NCBI RefSeq assembly: GCF_008245005.1
Contig: NZ_CP043427.1
Coordinates: 1,488,001 to 1,552,000 of the forward strand
DNA: 64,000 nucleotides
Direction of reading: 5' to 3'
Source of the DNA: Campylobacter sputorum subsp. sputorum
GTDB lineage: Bacteria; Campylobacterota; Campylobacteria; Campylobacterales; Campylobacteraceae
Part shown: one piece after another, positions 31,175 through 40,388 of the stretch
How positions within the stretch are numbered: the stretch's first letter is position 1
Layout: each line of letters opens with the position of its first letter
Notes under the pieces: model-generated
What the model was told of the DNA's origin: nothing
What the model saw: only the letters and a program-made list of their open reading frames with translations
Databases searched by the model: none
Program-made: the position numbers and the translations under genes

Positions 31175-31672
31175 TTGAGTATAGTAGAAAAAATCAAAAA
31201 CTGCCCATCTTTTTTTGCCATTTTAATTCTTGTTATAAGTTTTGGAGTGGTTATAGGACATGGGCTTTTTACATTTGTGTATGCCAAAGGATTTTCATAT
31301 ATGAGTAATGATCCAGCAGCCTGTAAAAACTGCCATGTTATGAATCAAGTATATGAAAGCTGGATGAAAGGTGGACATCAACATGTCGCAACCTGTAATG
31401 ATTGTCATGTTCCGCATGATTTCATAGGAAAATGGATGATGAAAGCAGAAAGTGGGCTTCATCACGGATACGCTGTTACATTTAAAGATAATCCTGTTTC
31501 TTTTAGTGCAACACCAAAAAGCAAGAAAATCATACAAAACAACTGTATGTCATGTCACAAAGAGTATGCCGCACATTCTATAGATGCAACTATGAAAGCA
31601 GATGCTCCTGGAAATGAGCCGCTTAACTGCGTAAGTTGCCATAGATCAGCTGGTCATGCACACAATTACTAA
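31175..31672 (+). CDS. nrfH: Cytochrome c nitrite reductase small subunit NrfH
   Basis: A 165-residue membrane-anchored tetrahaem cytochrome of the NapC/NirT family; it takes electrons from menaquinol and passes them to NrfA in the periplasm. There is one N-terminal helix (about 12-35) and four haem motifs: CKNCH, CNDCH, CMSCH and CVSCH, the last followed by RSAGH. The start is TTG with a very strong Shine-Dalgarno (AAAGGAGG). nrfA follows after 20 bases. Confidence 0.95.
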   Translation: MSIVEKIKNCPSFFAILILVISFGVVIGHGLFTFVYAKGFSYMSNDPAACKNCHVMNQVYESWMKGGHQHVATCNDCHVPHDFIGKWMMKAESGLHHGYAVTFKDNPVSFSATPKSKKIIQNNCMSCHKEYAAHSIDATMKADAPGNEPLNCVSCHRSAGHAHNY

Positions 31673-31692
31673 TAAAAAATTTAGGAGATAAA

Positions 31693-33375
31693 ATGAAAAA
31701 AAATGGAATACTTTTTACAATTGCGTTTTTAATCGCAGTTATATTAGGCGGTGCTATGTTTGCTCTTTTTGCAGATATTGGCGAGAAAAAAGCAGAAGAA
31801 AGACAATACCCTATGATGCTTCATAAAGTTAGCGACTTAGATCCAGATATAGAAAAATGGGGCAAAAATTTTCCTTCACAATTTGATAGTTTTATAGCTA
31901 TGAGAGATATCAACTTTGAGACACCGTTTGCCGGTTCTATGCCATATAGCAAACTTATAAGATGGCCAGCTGCAACTGTTTTTTGGGATGGATATGCTTT
32001 TGCAGTTGATTACAATAGACCAAGATTGCATTACTACTCACAAATAGATCAAATAGAAACAAAAAGAAACGATAAAGGGTATTTAAACTCTCATGGTCTT
32101 CCTAAATTTAAAGGGCAGCCAGGCGCCTGTGTTAACTGTCATACAGGACATTTAACAGCTATCATAAATGACCCTGATTATCATTTAAGTGAAAATCCGG
32201 TTGAAGCAGCAAATAGACCAATGGGCTTTTTTGATGTAGATAAAGAAAATGGTGCGATAAAAAAAGCAGCTTGGACAAAAATGAACTCAATGCCATACTT
32301 TGATGTTATGAAAATGGTTGCAAACAAACACGGCGAAGATGCAATCAAAGGCTCACATTTAGGAAGTAGCTGTGCTGATTGTCATAATCCTGATGATATG
32401 AGTTTAAGGGTTACAAGACCTGCATTTGTAAATGCAATGGTTCAAAGAGGCTATGAAGCTGATGTAAAAACCGGCTTAAAAGCAACCAGGGCTGAGATGA
32501 GAAGCTATGTTTGTATGCAATGTCATGTCGAATACTACTTCCAAGGAAAAGACTCAACTCTAACTTTCCCATGGTCAAAATGGCCAAAAGACAAACCATT
32601 TAAAATAGAAATGTTTGATGAATACTATGATGAAGCTTTTGAAAATGGAAGTTTTAAATTTGATTATAAACACAAACAAACAGATGCATCTATAATAAAA
32701 ATGCAACATCCTGAAGCAGAACTTAGCTCATCAGGAATTCACGCAAGAAATGGCGTAAGTTGTGCAGATTGCCATATGCCTTATGAAAGAGTTGGTGCTA
32801 TGAAAGTTACAAATCACACGGTTCAAACCCCTTATGCAAATATCACAGCAAGCTGTAAAACTTGTCATATGCAAGATGAAAAAGAGCTTATTAGTAGAAT
32901 TGAATTTATACAAAATCGCCACGCTCATGAATTAAGAAATTGCGAAAACTCTCTTTTATCACTTATTGCAGACATTAAAACAGGTAGAGGGGAACTTGCT
33001 AAACATTCTGAATTTGTAAATTTAAATCCAGATGAGCAAAAAGCTGCTATTAGTGAAGTATTAAAAGATGCGCTAAAAATGCATAGAAAAGCTCACATCA
33101 GATGGGATTTTGCATTTAGTGAAAATAGTTATGGATTCCATGCACCAGAAGAAGCAGCTAGGATAATAGGTCAATGCCAAGAATACGCAAGACAAGGTCA
33201 AATTGATTTAGCAAACGCACTTTCAAAATATGGCGTAAGCATAAATTTAACAAAAATAGCTGATAAGCCTGCAACTCCTGAGCAAATTACTTCACATAAA
33301 GCTCCAACAGCTAGTAAGCCTTCTGCTGAATTATTAAAAATAGATGAAAAAGTTAAAAATTTAAATTTTGACTAA
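31693..33375 (+). CDS. nrfA: Periplasmic nitrite reductase NrfA, all-CXXCH form
   Basis: Pentahaem enzyme reducing nitrite to ammonia with six electrons. The 560-residue product has an N-terminal signal/anchor helix and haem motifs CVNCH (146-150), CADCH, CMQCH, CADCH and CKTCH. The first, catalytic haem is CXXCH instead of the CXXCK of E. coli and Wolinella; this variant is known from C. jejuni. The C-terminal helical part (HRKAHIRWDFAFSENSYGFHAPEEA) is normal for the family. It supports anaerobic nitrite respiration and nitrosative-stress defence. A hairpin follows the stop. Confidence 0.95.
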   Translation: MKKNGILFTIAFLIAVILGGAMFALFADIGEKKAEERQYPMMLHKVSDLDPDIEKWGKNFPSQFDSFIAMRDINFETPFAGSMPYSKLIRWPAATVFWDGYAFAVDYNRPRLHYYSQIDQIETKRNDKGYLNSHGLPKFKGQPGACVNCHTGHLTAIINDPDYHLSENPVEAANRPMGFFDVDKENGAIKKAAWTKMNSMPYFDVMKMVANKHGEDAIKGSHLGSSCADCHNPDDMSLRVTRPAFVNAMVQRGYEADVKTGLKATRAEMRSYVCMQCHVEYYFQGKDSTLTFPWSKWPKDKPFKIEMFDEYYDEAFENGSFKFDYKHKQTDASIIKMQHPEAELSSSGIHARNGVSCADCHMPYERVGAMKVTNHTVQTPYANITASCKTCHMQDEKELISRIEFIQNRHAHELRNCENSLLSLIADIKTGRGELAKHSEFVNLNPDEQKAAISEVLKDALKMHRKAHIRWDFAFSENSYGFHAPEEAARIIGQCQEYARQGQIDLANALSKYGVSINLTKIADKPATPEQITSHKAPTASKPSAELLKIDEKVKNLNFD

Positions 33376-33388
33376 ACTGCCTTTTAAA

Positions 33389-33415
33389 CTAATTACCCAA
33401 AATTTGGGTAATTAG
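33389..33415 (+). terminator. Hairpin after nrfA
   Basis: A perfect 13-bp inverted repeat CTAATTACCCAAA / TTTGGGTAATTAG, 14 bases past the nrfA stop. The run after it (TATTTAAAAT) is only weakly T-rich. Confidence 0.55.
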
Positions 33416-33594
33416 TATTTAAAATATCTACAAAATTACTTATAAATATTATGTTTATTTTAAGCATATTAATTGTATTGTTATAAAAAATTATAATATT
33501 TTCTTCTATCATAGTTCTAAATTTAGAATTTACATACGATTATAATACTGTTACTTTCTTATAAAATCTTAAATAATTCAAATCAATTCTTTAA

Positions 33595-33623
33595 TTTTAT
33601 ATTTATATTTTATGATGTATAAT
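33595..33623 (+). promoter_or_regulatory. Promoter of aspA
   Basis: TATAAT (33618-33623) preceded by a T-rich stretch (TTATATTTTATG), the usual Campylobacter -16/-10 layout. A Shine-Dalgarno AAGGAG lies before the GTG start at 33659. Confidence 0.55.
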
Positions 33624-33658
33624 TCACACATAAACAAAACTAATACAAGGAGAAAACC

Positions 33659-35068
33659 GTGGCAACAAGAAAAGAGCACGATTTCATAGGTGAACTAGAA
33701 ATCGATGACAAGTTTTATTATGGAGTTCAAACTTTTAGAGCAGTTGATAACTTCCATATGACAGGAAGAACATTTGGAGATTATCCATTTTTTGTAAAAG
33801 CTTTTGCTCAAATTAAAAAAGCAGCAGCTTTAGCAAATAAAGAAGTTGGAGTCTTAGATGCCAATAAAGCCGATGCGATAGCTAAAGCTGCAGATAGAAT
33901 AATAGCTGGTGAATTTAGTGATCAATTCGTAGTTGATATGATTCAAGGTGGAGCTGGAACCTCTACAAATATGAATGCCAATGAAGTTATCACAAATGTT
34001 GCACTAGAAAGTATGGGACATAAAAAAGGTGAGTATAAATATCTTCATCCAAACGATCATACAAACTTAGGTCAAAGCACAAACGATACTTATCCAAGCT
34101 CCATAAAAGTAGCAGCTTATGCAAAATTAACAGATCTTCTTAATGCTATGAAACATTTGCAAGACGAACTAGATAAAAAAGCAAAAGATTATAAAGATAT
34201 GATTAAGATGGGAAGAACAGAGCTAGAAGACGCTGTTCCTACAACTCTTGGCAATACATTTAACGCATTTTCAACTTACATAAAAAGTAGTATAGAACAA
34301 ATCACAAAAGCAAGAGAGTATATGTCATACTTAAATATGGGTGCAACGGCTATAGGAACAGGTATTAACTGCCATCCTGATTATAAAAAAGTAGTTCATA
34401 AAAAACTAACTGAAATAGTAGGAAGCGAATTTAAACCGGCTGATGATTTCATAGCTGCTACACAAGATACAGCAGATTTTGTACAAGTAAGTGGGGCTTT
34501 AAAAACAGCTGCGGTTAGACTAAGCAAAATTGCAAACGACTTAAGATTAATGAACTCAGGTCCAAGATGCGGATTAGGTGAAATTGAGCTTCCAAAAATG
34601 CAACCAGGTAGTTCAATTATGCCAGGAAAGGTAAATCCTGTAATTTGTGAAGTTGTAGGCGAAGCTTGCTATGAAGTTATAGGAAACGATGTAACTATAA
34701 TGCTTTGCTCTGAAAGAGGTGAATTTGAGTTAAATGCATTTGAGCCTGGTATTGCTTATGGATTGTTTAACTCTATAACAATACTTGAAAATGCTATGAA
34801 TACACTTGCTGATAAAGCAATCAAACACTTAGAAGCTAAACCAGAAGCTTGCTTAAAATCAGTTCTTGGATCAGTTGGTATAGTAACAGCATTTAATCCG
34901 GTTATTGGTTATGAAAACTCAGCAAGTATTGCAAAAGAAGCATTGAAAACAGGAAAATCTGTTGGAGATATTGCGATTGAAAGAGGACTTTTAACAAAAG
35001 AGGAAGTTGATAAACTTTTAGATCCAAAAAGTATGTTAAATCCACATATGGATCATACAGGTAAATAA
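33659..35068 (+). CDS. aspA: Aspartate ammonia-lyase AspA
   Basis: Converts L-aspartate to fumarate and ammonia, the main entry of amino acids into fumarate respiration and the TCA cycle in Campylobacter. The 469-residue product belongs to the fumarase/aspartase fold: TSTNMNANEVITN, the substrate loop signature GSSIMPGKVNP (about 317-327), and the C-terminal helical part ENSASIAKEALKTG. Starts with GTG after AAGGAGAAAACC. A terminator separates it from dcuA, which encodes its usual partner antiporter. Confidence 0.95.
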   Translation: MATRKEHDFIGELEIDDKFYYGVQTFRAVDNFHMTGRTFGDYPFFVKAFAQIKKAAALANKEVGVLDANKADAIAKAADRIIAGEFSDQFVVDMIQGGAGTSTNMNANEVITNVALESMGHKKGEYKYLHPNDHTNLGQSTNDTYPSSIKVAAYAKLTDLLNAMKHLQDELDKKAKDYKDMIKMGRTELEDAVPTTLGNTFNAFSTYIKSSIEQITKAREYMSYLNMGATAIGTGINCHPDYKKVVHKKLTEIVGSEFKPADDFIAATQDTADFVQVSGALKTAAVRLSKIANDLRLMNSGPRCGLGEIELPKMQPGSSIMPGKVNPVICEVVGEACYEVIGNDVTIMLCSERGEFELNAFEPGIAYGLFNSITILENAMNTLADKAIKHLEAKPEACLKSVLGSVGIVTAFNPVIGYENSASIAKEALKTGKSVGDIAIERGLLTKEEVDKLLDPKSMLNPHMDHTGK

Positions 35069-35081
35069 TTATTAATATATG

Positions 35082-35107
35082 GCACGAAATTTAAATTTCG
35101 TGCTTTT
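35082..35107 (+). terminator. Terminator/attenuator between aspA and dcuA
   Basis: A perfect 22-base palindrome GCACGAAATTTAAATTTCGTGC followed by TTTT. It probably lowers dcuA expression relative to aspA. Confidence 0.75.
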
Positions 35108-35124
35108 AAAAGGAGAAATAAATA

Positions 35125-36470
35125 ATGGATGTTTCACTTATTTTAGAAATTATCGTCTTACTTGGAGCGATATTTTAGGTGTAAAACTTGGAGGAATAGG
35201 CATAGGTTATGCTGGCGGAATTGGCGTTATAATTTTATCAGTTGGGCTTGGATTAAAAGCTGGAAGTATTCCTTGGGATGTTATTTTAATCATAGCTTCT
35301 GTTATCTCAGCAATTGGTGCTATGCAAGTTGCCGGGGGTTTAGACTATTTGGTTCAAATAGCTGAGAAAATTTTGCGTAAAAATCCAAAATATATAAATT
35401 TTTTAGCACCGACAGTTACATACTTTTTGACAATCTTTGCTGGAACTGGACACACTGCATTTTCTATGATACCAGTTATTACAGAAGTTGCTAAAGGTCA
35501 AAATATTAAACCATCTGTTCCACTTAGCATTGGCGTTGTTGCTTCACAAATTGCCATCACTGCAAGTCCAGTGTCTGCCGCTGTTATATTTATGGCTGGA
35601 GATAAAGCACTTGGTGGACTAGGAATTTCATATCCTATTTTACTTGCAATTTGGATTCCTACAACATTTTTAGGTTGCATGGTAACTGCACTTATAATGA
35701 ACTTATTTTGGAATTTAAAACTTGATAGTGATCCGGTTTATCTTGATAGGTTAAACAAAGGCTTAATAGAAGCTCCTAAAATGGAAGGAAGCTATAAAGA
35801 ACTTCCAAAAGGTGCAAAAACATCCGTAATTATTTTCTTAATTGGTGTTATTGTAGTTGTTTTTTATGCATCAGCCATTAGCCCGCAATTTGCATTGATA
35901 GAAAATGTTAAATTACCAAGAGATGGTGCTATTATGAGTATAATGCTAACAATTGGTGCATTAATTGTTATGTTTTGTAAGATTGACATCAACAAAGTTC
36001 CTCTTCAAAGCACATTTAGAAGTGGTATGACTGCTTGCATTTGTGTTCTTGGAGTTGCATGGCTTGGCGATACTTTTGTTTCAAATCACACACAAGAGAT
36101 AAAGGACTTTGCTGGAAACTTAGTTAAAGAGTATCCTGCTTTACTATCTGTTGCGCTATTTTTTGCTAGTATGCTTTTATACTCACAAGCAGCAACTGCA
36201 AAAGCGTTAATCCCAACAGTAATTGTCGCTCTTGGAATGAGTGCTACAAATAACGGAGATGCTTACATATTAGTAGCTTCATTTGCTGCTGTTTCAGCTT
36301 TGTTTGTTTTGCCGACATACCCTACACTTTTAGGTGCTGTTCAAATGGATGATACTGGAACAACAAGAATTGGTAAATATGTATTTAATCACCCATTCTT
36401 CTTACCTGGTATTTTAGCCATTGCATTTTCTGTTGCATTTGGTTTTATACTAGCACCTGTTTTACTTTAA
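35125..36470 (+). pseudogene. dcuA: C4-dicarboxylate transporter DcuA, frameshifted near the N-terminus
   Basis: DcuA exchanges aspartate or fumarate for succinate across the inner membrane. The proper start (35125, after AAAAGGAG) gives MDVSLILEIIVLLGAIF and then hits TAG at 35176. Adding one T to the TTTT run at 35173-35176 restores LGVKLGGIGIGYAGG and a full 448-residue DcuA. The downstream frame is intact through the C-terminus (FGFILAPVLL), with TFLTIFAGTGHTAFSMIPVI and other family motifs. So one base was lost in a short T run: recent inactivation, slippage, or a sequencing error. A shorter in-frame ORF from 35079 has an unnatural N-terminus. Confidence 0.88.
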
Positions 36471-36471
36471 A

Positions 36472-36499
36472 ATTTAAGGGGAGGTAACTCTCCCTTAAA
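36472..36499 (+). terminator. Hairpin between dcuA and the racemase gene
   Basis: ATTTAAGGGGAGG / CTCCCTTAAA stem with a short loop, followed by AAGTTC. No T run on the plus strand, so it is weak or an mRNA-stabilising hairpin. Confidence 0.5.
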
Positions 36500-36511
36500 A
36501 AGTTCATTAAA

Positions 36512-37195
36512 ATGAAACGAATTGGTATCATCGGTGGCATGGGGCCACTTGCAACGATAGATATTTATGAAAAGATAGTTAAGCTAACAAACGCTAACAA
36601 AGATCAAGATAATATCCCAATCGTTATAGATAATTACCCTCAAATTCCAGATAGAACTGCATACATACTTGATAACAAAGAAAATCCATACCCATATCTA
36701 AAAGAAAGCGCATTGAGACTAAAACAAGCTGGGTGCGAAGCTATATGTATGGCTTGTAATACCGCTCATTTTTTTGCAAAAAAATTAGTAGATGAAACTG
36801 GTATAAATTTAGTCCACATCGCAAAAAATGCAGTAGATTCTATAAAGGTTGAATTTCCAAATGCTAAAAAAATAGCAGTTATTGCCACAACAGGCACAAC
36901 AAAGGCTAAAATTTATGAAGATAATCTAATTTCTGCTGGATATGAATGTGTTAAAATAAGTAATGAAAATATGCAAAATATAATGGATTGTATATATAAA
37001 GGCGTAAAAGCAAATAAAACTACTGAGTATGTTAAACTTTTTAATGATACTATTGATTGCATACAAGCAGATGTATATATTGCGGCTTGTACCGAAATAC
37101 CTCTACTTCTACCATATTGCAAGAAAAAAGATTTATTTGTAGATGCAACACTTGATCTTGCTAAAACAATGGTAAAATTTAGCCTAGGAAAATAG
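36512..37195 (+). CDS. Aspartate/glutamate racemase family protein (probable aspartate racemase)
   Basis: A 227-residue cofactor-free racemase. Start MKRIGIIGGMGPLATIDIY and both catalytic cysteines are present, C82 in CMACNT and about C193 in AACTEIP, so it should be active. The family interconverts D- and L-aspartate. Placed after aspA and dcuA it would feed D-aspartate into aspartase, or make D-Asp. There is no good Shine-Dalgarno directly before the ATG, which may mean low expression or coupling to upstream sequences. Confidence 0.87.
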   Translation: MKRIGIIGGMGPLATIDIYEKIVKLTNANKDQDNIPIVIDNYPQIPDRTAYILDNKENPYPYLKESALRLKQAGCEAICMACNTAHFFAKKLVDETGINLVHIAKNAVDSIKVEFPNAKKIAVIATTGTTKAKIYEDNLISAGYECVKISNENMQNIMDCIYKGVKANKTTEYVKLFNDTIDCIQADVYIAACTEIPLLLPYCKKKDLFVDATLDLAKTMVKFSLGK

Positions 37196-37229
37196 ATTTT
37201 ATATTACATTAAAGAAAAAGAGATAAAAA

Positions 37230-38495
37230 TTAACCATGAGTTTTTTCTTCTACCATTTGATTATAAAGTTTAAATATTTCGCTATTTAGAGCTTCAACTT
37301 TTTCAAATTTATCTACAAACATATTTATGTTTTTATCACTATATCCGTTTTTAGCATCATTTAAATTTTGATCTATTAAAGAGATAAAATTCTCTATAGG
37401 AGTTTGTAGTTTTACATAAGTTTCAGTATTACCAAATTTATCTTTACAATCTTGAAAATACCACGCTTTTATGCTATTAGAAATGCTTTGTAATTCATCT
37501 AATTTATCTGATTCATTTACTACACTAGAATACGCCTTTACCTTATAAATTATGTGAGAAATTTTTGCTATTATACTAAGAATCTTATCCTCGACATATC
37601 TTGAATTTTTCGATGTTTTGTTAGCATCTACATTGAATTTATCCATCGTGTCTTTAAATTTACCAACACTTTCATTAGCATTTTGTGCTATTTTATCTAT
37701 CTTAGAGGCATTTTCATTTAAACCATTTGTTTTTTCTTGCAACTCTTTTATACTAGAACCAATCTCGACTATAGCATTTTGAGTATTTTCAGCTAATTTT
37801 CTAACCTCATCAGCAACCACAGCAAATCCTCTACCAGCCTCACCTGCTCTTGCAGCTTCAATGGCAGCATTTAAAGATAGTAAATTTGTCTGTTCTGCGA
37901 TATCTTGTATCAGCTCTATGATAGTTGAAATTTCATTTGTTTTAGTTGCCAAAGCGCGTATTTCTTGAGTAGAGTTATTTATAAGATCTGTAAGAGAGAT
38001 TACATTTTTATTTAAGCTATCTAAATCAACCATAGTTTTATTTGCATTATTTGCAGTATCATCGGCTATATTTGCCATATCGCTAAGCTCTTTTATACTT
38101 AAATTTAAATCTTTTTGAATATCATCTATTCCTTTATTTCCATTTCCAAGTTGCTCAAATTTCTCAGATAAAATGCCCCTAGTTTTACCTTTTATACCAG
38201 CAGTAATTCCATCAATTCCATCTTTCATAAAAATGGCATTTTTCTTAAAAAGTCCCCTAAATCCATCTTGAAAAATATTTCTATATGTTATACCCTTATT
38301 TGCGTGATCTACGCAAGTTGACATCTCTCTTTGCAAAGCTTCCATTTGATCTAAAACATCATTTATTCCATTTGCTATCTTTGCCATTGGTTCTTTTTGA
38401 TCAATACCTGTTATCCTAGGCTCTAAAATGCCATTTCTAGCTGATTCTATAACATTTAAAATTTCACCATAATAAGGTATTTTCTTAAAAAACAT
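37230..38495 (-). CDS. Soluble chemoreceptor of the CetA/aerotaxis type with degenerate CZB domain
   Basis: A 421-residue methyl-accepting protein without membrane helices. Layout: HAMP-like helices (about 8-70), linker, signalling hairpin ([20 protein letters not shown], about 201-220), then a C-terminal region that follows the CZB pattern ([36 protein letters not shown]). Only the first zinc ligand, H314, is kept; the expected Cys and two later His are replaced, so it should not bind zinc in the usual way. The gene follows the PAS protein gene by 9 bases, a bipartite sensor/transducer pair like C. jejuni CetB/CetA, although CetA is membrane-anchored. Confidence 0.85.
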   Translation of the reverse strand: MFFKKIPYYGEILNVIESARNGILEPRITGIDQKEPMAKIANGINDVLDQMEALQREMSTCVDHANKGITYRNIFQDGFRGLFKKNAIFMKDGIDGITAGIKGKTRGILSEKFEQLGNGNKGIDDIQKDLNLSIKELSDMANIADDTANNANKTMVDLDSLNKNVISLTDLINNSTQEIRALATKTNEISTIIELIQDIAEQTNLLSLNAAIEAARAGEAGRGFAVVADEVRKLAENTQNAIVEIGSSIKELQEKTNGLNENASKIDKIAQNANESVGKFKDTMDKFNVDANKTSKNSRYVEDKILSIIAKISHIIYKVKAYSSVVNESDKLDELQSISNSIKAWYFQDCKDKFGNTETYVKLQTPIENFISLIDQNLNDAKNGYSDKNINMFVDKFEKVEALNSEIFKLYNQMVEEKTHG

Positions 38496-38504
38496 ATTTT
38501 TCCT

Positions 38505-39017
38505 TTATAGTCTTTGTAGGTTATTTACAAACTCATCATAGTTTAATTTTTTTTGTGCAAGTATGCTATCCAAAAGCTTTTGCGATTCTTCCATTCCGCC
38601 AGATTTTTCAGCATTTAAAAGCTCTTTATAAAGAGGAATTATGATATCTAATGCTTTTTTGTTTGGCTTTCTTCTAACAGAGTAATAACCTATAGTTTTT
38701 CCACTTTGATCAACTGAGGCTGTGATATTTGCAAAAACCCAGTAATAAGAATTATCAAAACTTCTATTTTTGACATAAGCAAAAACTTCATTTTGCTTTG
38801 TTATATGCTCCCACAAAATTTTAAAAACAACTCTTGGCATATCTGGGTGTCTTATTATGTTGTGAGGTTTGCCAAGCAAATTTTTCTCAGTTGTTGCAAC
38901 TATCTTTAAAAAAGGCTCATTGCAATATGTTATGCGACCTTGTGTATCAGTTTTTGAAACTAAAAAAGCATTTTCATCAACCTCTTTTTGGAAAGCTGTA
39001 GTATCTAAATTTGCCAT
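38505..39017 (-). CDS. PAS-domain redox/energy-taxis sensor (CetB/Aer-like)
   Basis: A 170-residue soluble protein with one PAS domain (about 15-125) of the FAD-binding Aer type: GRITYCNEPFLKI, GKPHNIIRHPDMP and the core strand YWVFANITASVD. The C-terminal part is a helical linker. It is the likely sensor that signals to the receptor encoded 9 bases downstream, giving taxis to favourable redox conditions. The pair is similar to, but not the same as, the C. jejuni CetAB pair. Confidence 0.87.
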   Translation of the reverse strand: MANLDTTAFQKEVDENAFLVSKTDTQGRITYCNEPFLKIVATTEKNLLGKPHNIIRHPDMPRVVFKILWEHITKQNEVFAYVKNRSFDNSYYWVFANITASVDQSGKTIGYYSVRRKPNKKALDIIIPLYKELLNAEKSGGMEESQKLLDSILAQKKLNYDEFVNNLQRL

Positions 39018-39152
39018 TTATTCTCCTAGTAAATTTAAATATATAATTATACCAAATTTATACAAATTTAGCAAATTTACTAGGAAACAAAAATATAACA
39101 ATATTTAAACATTATTTTATAAATTTAATAATTTCATTATAAATAATAAATT

Positions 39153-40376
39153 TTATCCATTAGCAGCTAACTTTACAATCTCTTTTATAACTTCACTAGC
39201 CATTTTTAGAGAATTTACAGGTAAATACTCGTAAATAGAGTGAAAATTATGTCCGCCTGTAAATAAATTTGGAGTAGCAATTCCTTTTTGAGAAATTACA
39301 GCACCATCATATCCACCACGCATAGGCTTTATCTTTGGCGATATTCCTAAATTTTTAAAAGCTTGAAGCGGCAAATTTATAGCCATATGATCTAAACTTA
39401 GATAATTAAAAACATTTTTGTATCTATCATTTAAAGTAATTTTTACTCTATTGTCATAAATTTTGTTAAAATAATCAGCCATAGTTTGCAAAAATTGCAT
39501 TCTTTGATAATACTTGGCTTCATCAAACTCTCTAATATCTAATTTTAAAATAGTTTTGGCACTATTCCCACTTAACCCTTTTACCCAAAAATACCCTTCT
39601 TTATTTTGCGTATATTCTGGTGCTTCCCCACTTGGTAAAAGTGAAATAAACTTGTGAGCCATCAAAAGAGAGTTTATGAGCTTACCTTTGGCATTCATTG
39701 GATGAGCTGAAACACCAGTAAATTCTATCTCGCAATCCCCGGCATTCCAGTTTTCATATATAAACTCGCCTATTTCGCAACAATCCAAACAATAACCGAA
39801 ATCAGCACCGATATCTTTTGCATCAAGAGCTTTTGCCCCTCTTAAGCCCTGCTCTTCATCTGGTAAAAAGCATATTACTATCTCTCCATGCTCTATATCT
39901 TGATTTAAGCAAAAATACTCAGCCATATCCACAATAGCAGCAATAGCCGCCTTATCGTCAGCTCCAAGCAAACTAGTGCCATCAGTTGTTATGATGTCAT
40001 CTCCGATATAATTTTTTAGTTCAGCATTTTCACTTACCTTTAAACTGATTTTATCATTTAAAGCTATATCGCCACCTTGATAATTTGAAACTATCTTTGC
40101 TTTTGTATCTCCGCTTTGTTCTGCACTGGTATCAAGATGAGCAAAAAATGCGATGCTTGGCAGAGATTTTTTAGAATTTGTTGGGATTTTTGCTATCAAA
40201 ATAGATTTTTCATTTAAGCTAATATTTTTTATACCCAAATTCTCTAATTCACTTTTTATAAGCTTAGCAAGTTCTAGTTCAGCAAGATTAGATGGCATTA
40301 CGCCATCTGCACCATTTTGTCTATTTGTAGTAGTATTTATCTTTGTATAGTTCAAAAATCTCTGCACTATATCCAA
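39153..40376 (-). CDS. pepT: Tripeptidase PepT
   Basis: A 407-residue cytoplasmic zinc aminotripeptidase of M20B type. Metal-site motifs are visible: FFAHLDTSAE, GADDKAAIAAI, LPDEEQG and the C-terminal GGHNFHS. The N-terminal VQRFLNYTKINTTTN matches PepT. It releases N-terminal residues from tripeptides. It is last in a minus-strand run abgA-like, pepE, dcuC, pepT, with only 12 bases to dcuC, so it works in peptide/Asp catabolism. Confidence 0.92.
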   Translation of the reverse strand: MDIVQRFLNYTKINTTTNRQNGADGVMPSNLAELELAKLIKSELENLGIKNISLNEKSILIAKIPTNSKKSLPSIAFFAHLDTSAEQSGDTKAKIVSNYQGGDIALNDKISLKVSENAELKNYIGDDIITTDGTSLLGADDKAAIAAIVDMAEYFCLNQDIEHGEIVICFLPDEEQGLRGAKALDAKDIGADFGYCLDCCEIGEFIYENWNAGDCEIEFTGVSAHPMNAKGKLINSLLMAHKFISLLPSGEAPEYTQNKEGYFWVKGLSGNSAKTILKLDIREFDEAKYYQRMQFLQTMADYFNKIYDNRVKITLNDRYKNVFNYLSLDHMAINLPLQAFKNLGISPKIKPMRGGYDGAVISQKGIATPNLFTGGHNFHSIYEYLPVNSLKMASEVIKEIVKLAANG

Positions 40377-40388
40377 AATTTATCCTTT

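Noticed and set aside
35079-35160. dcuA starting at 35079 in the downstream frame
   Set aside because: The N-terminal residues it adds are translated from the terminator hairpin and are unlike DcuA; the true start is 35125 in another frame.
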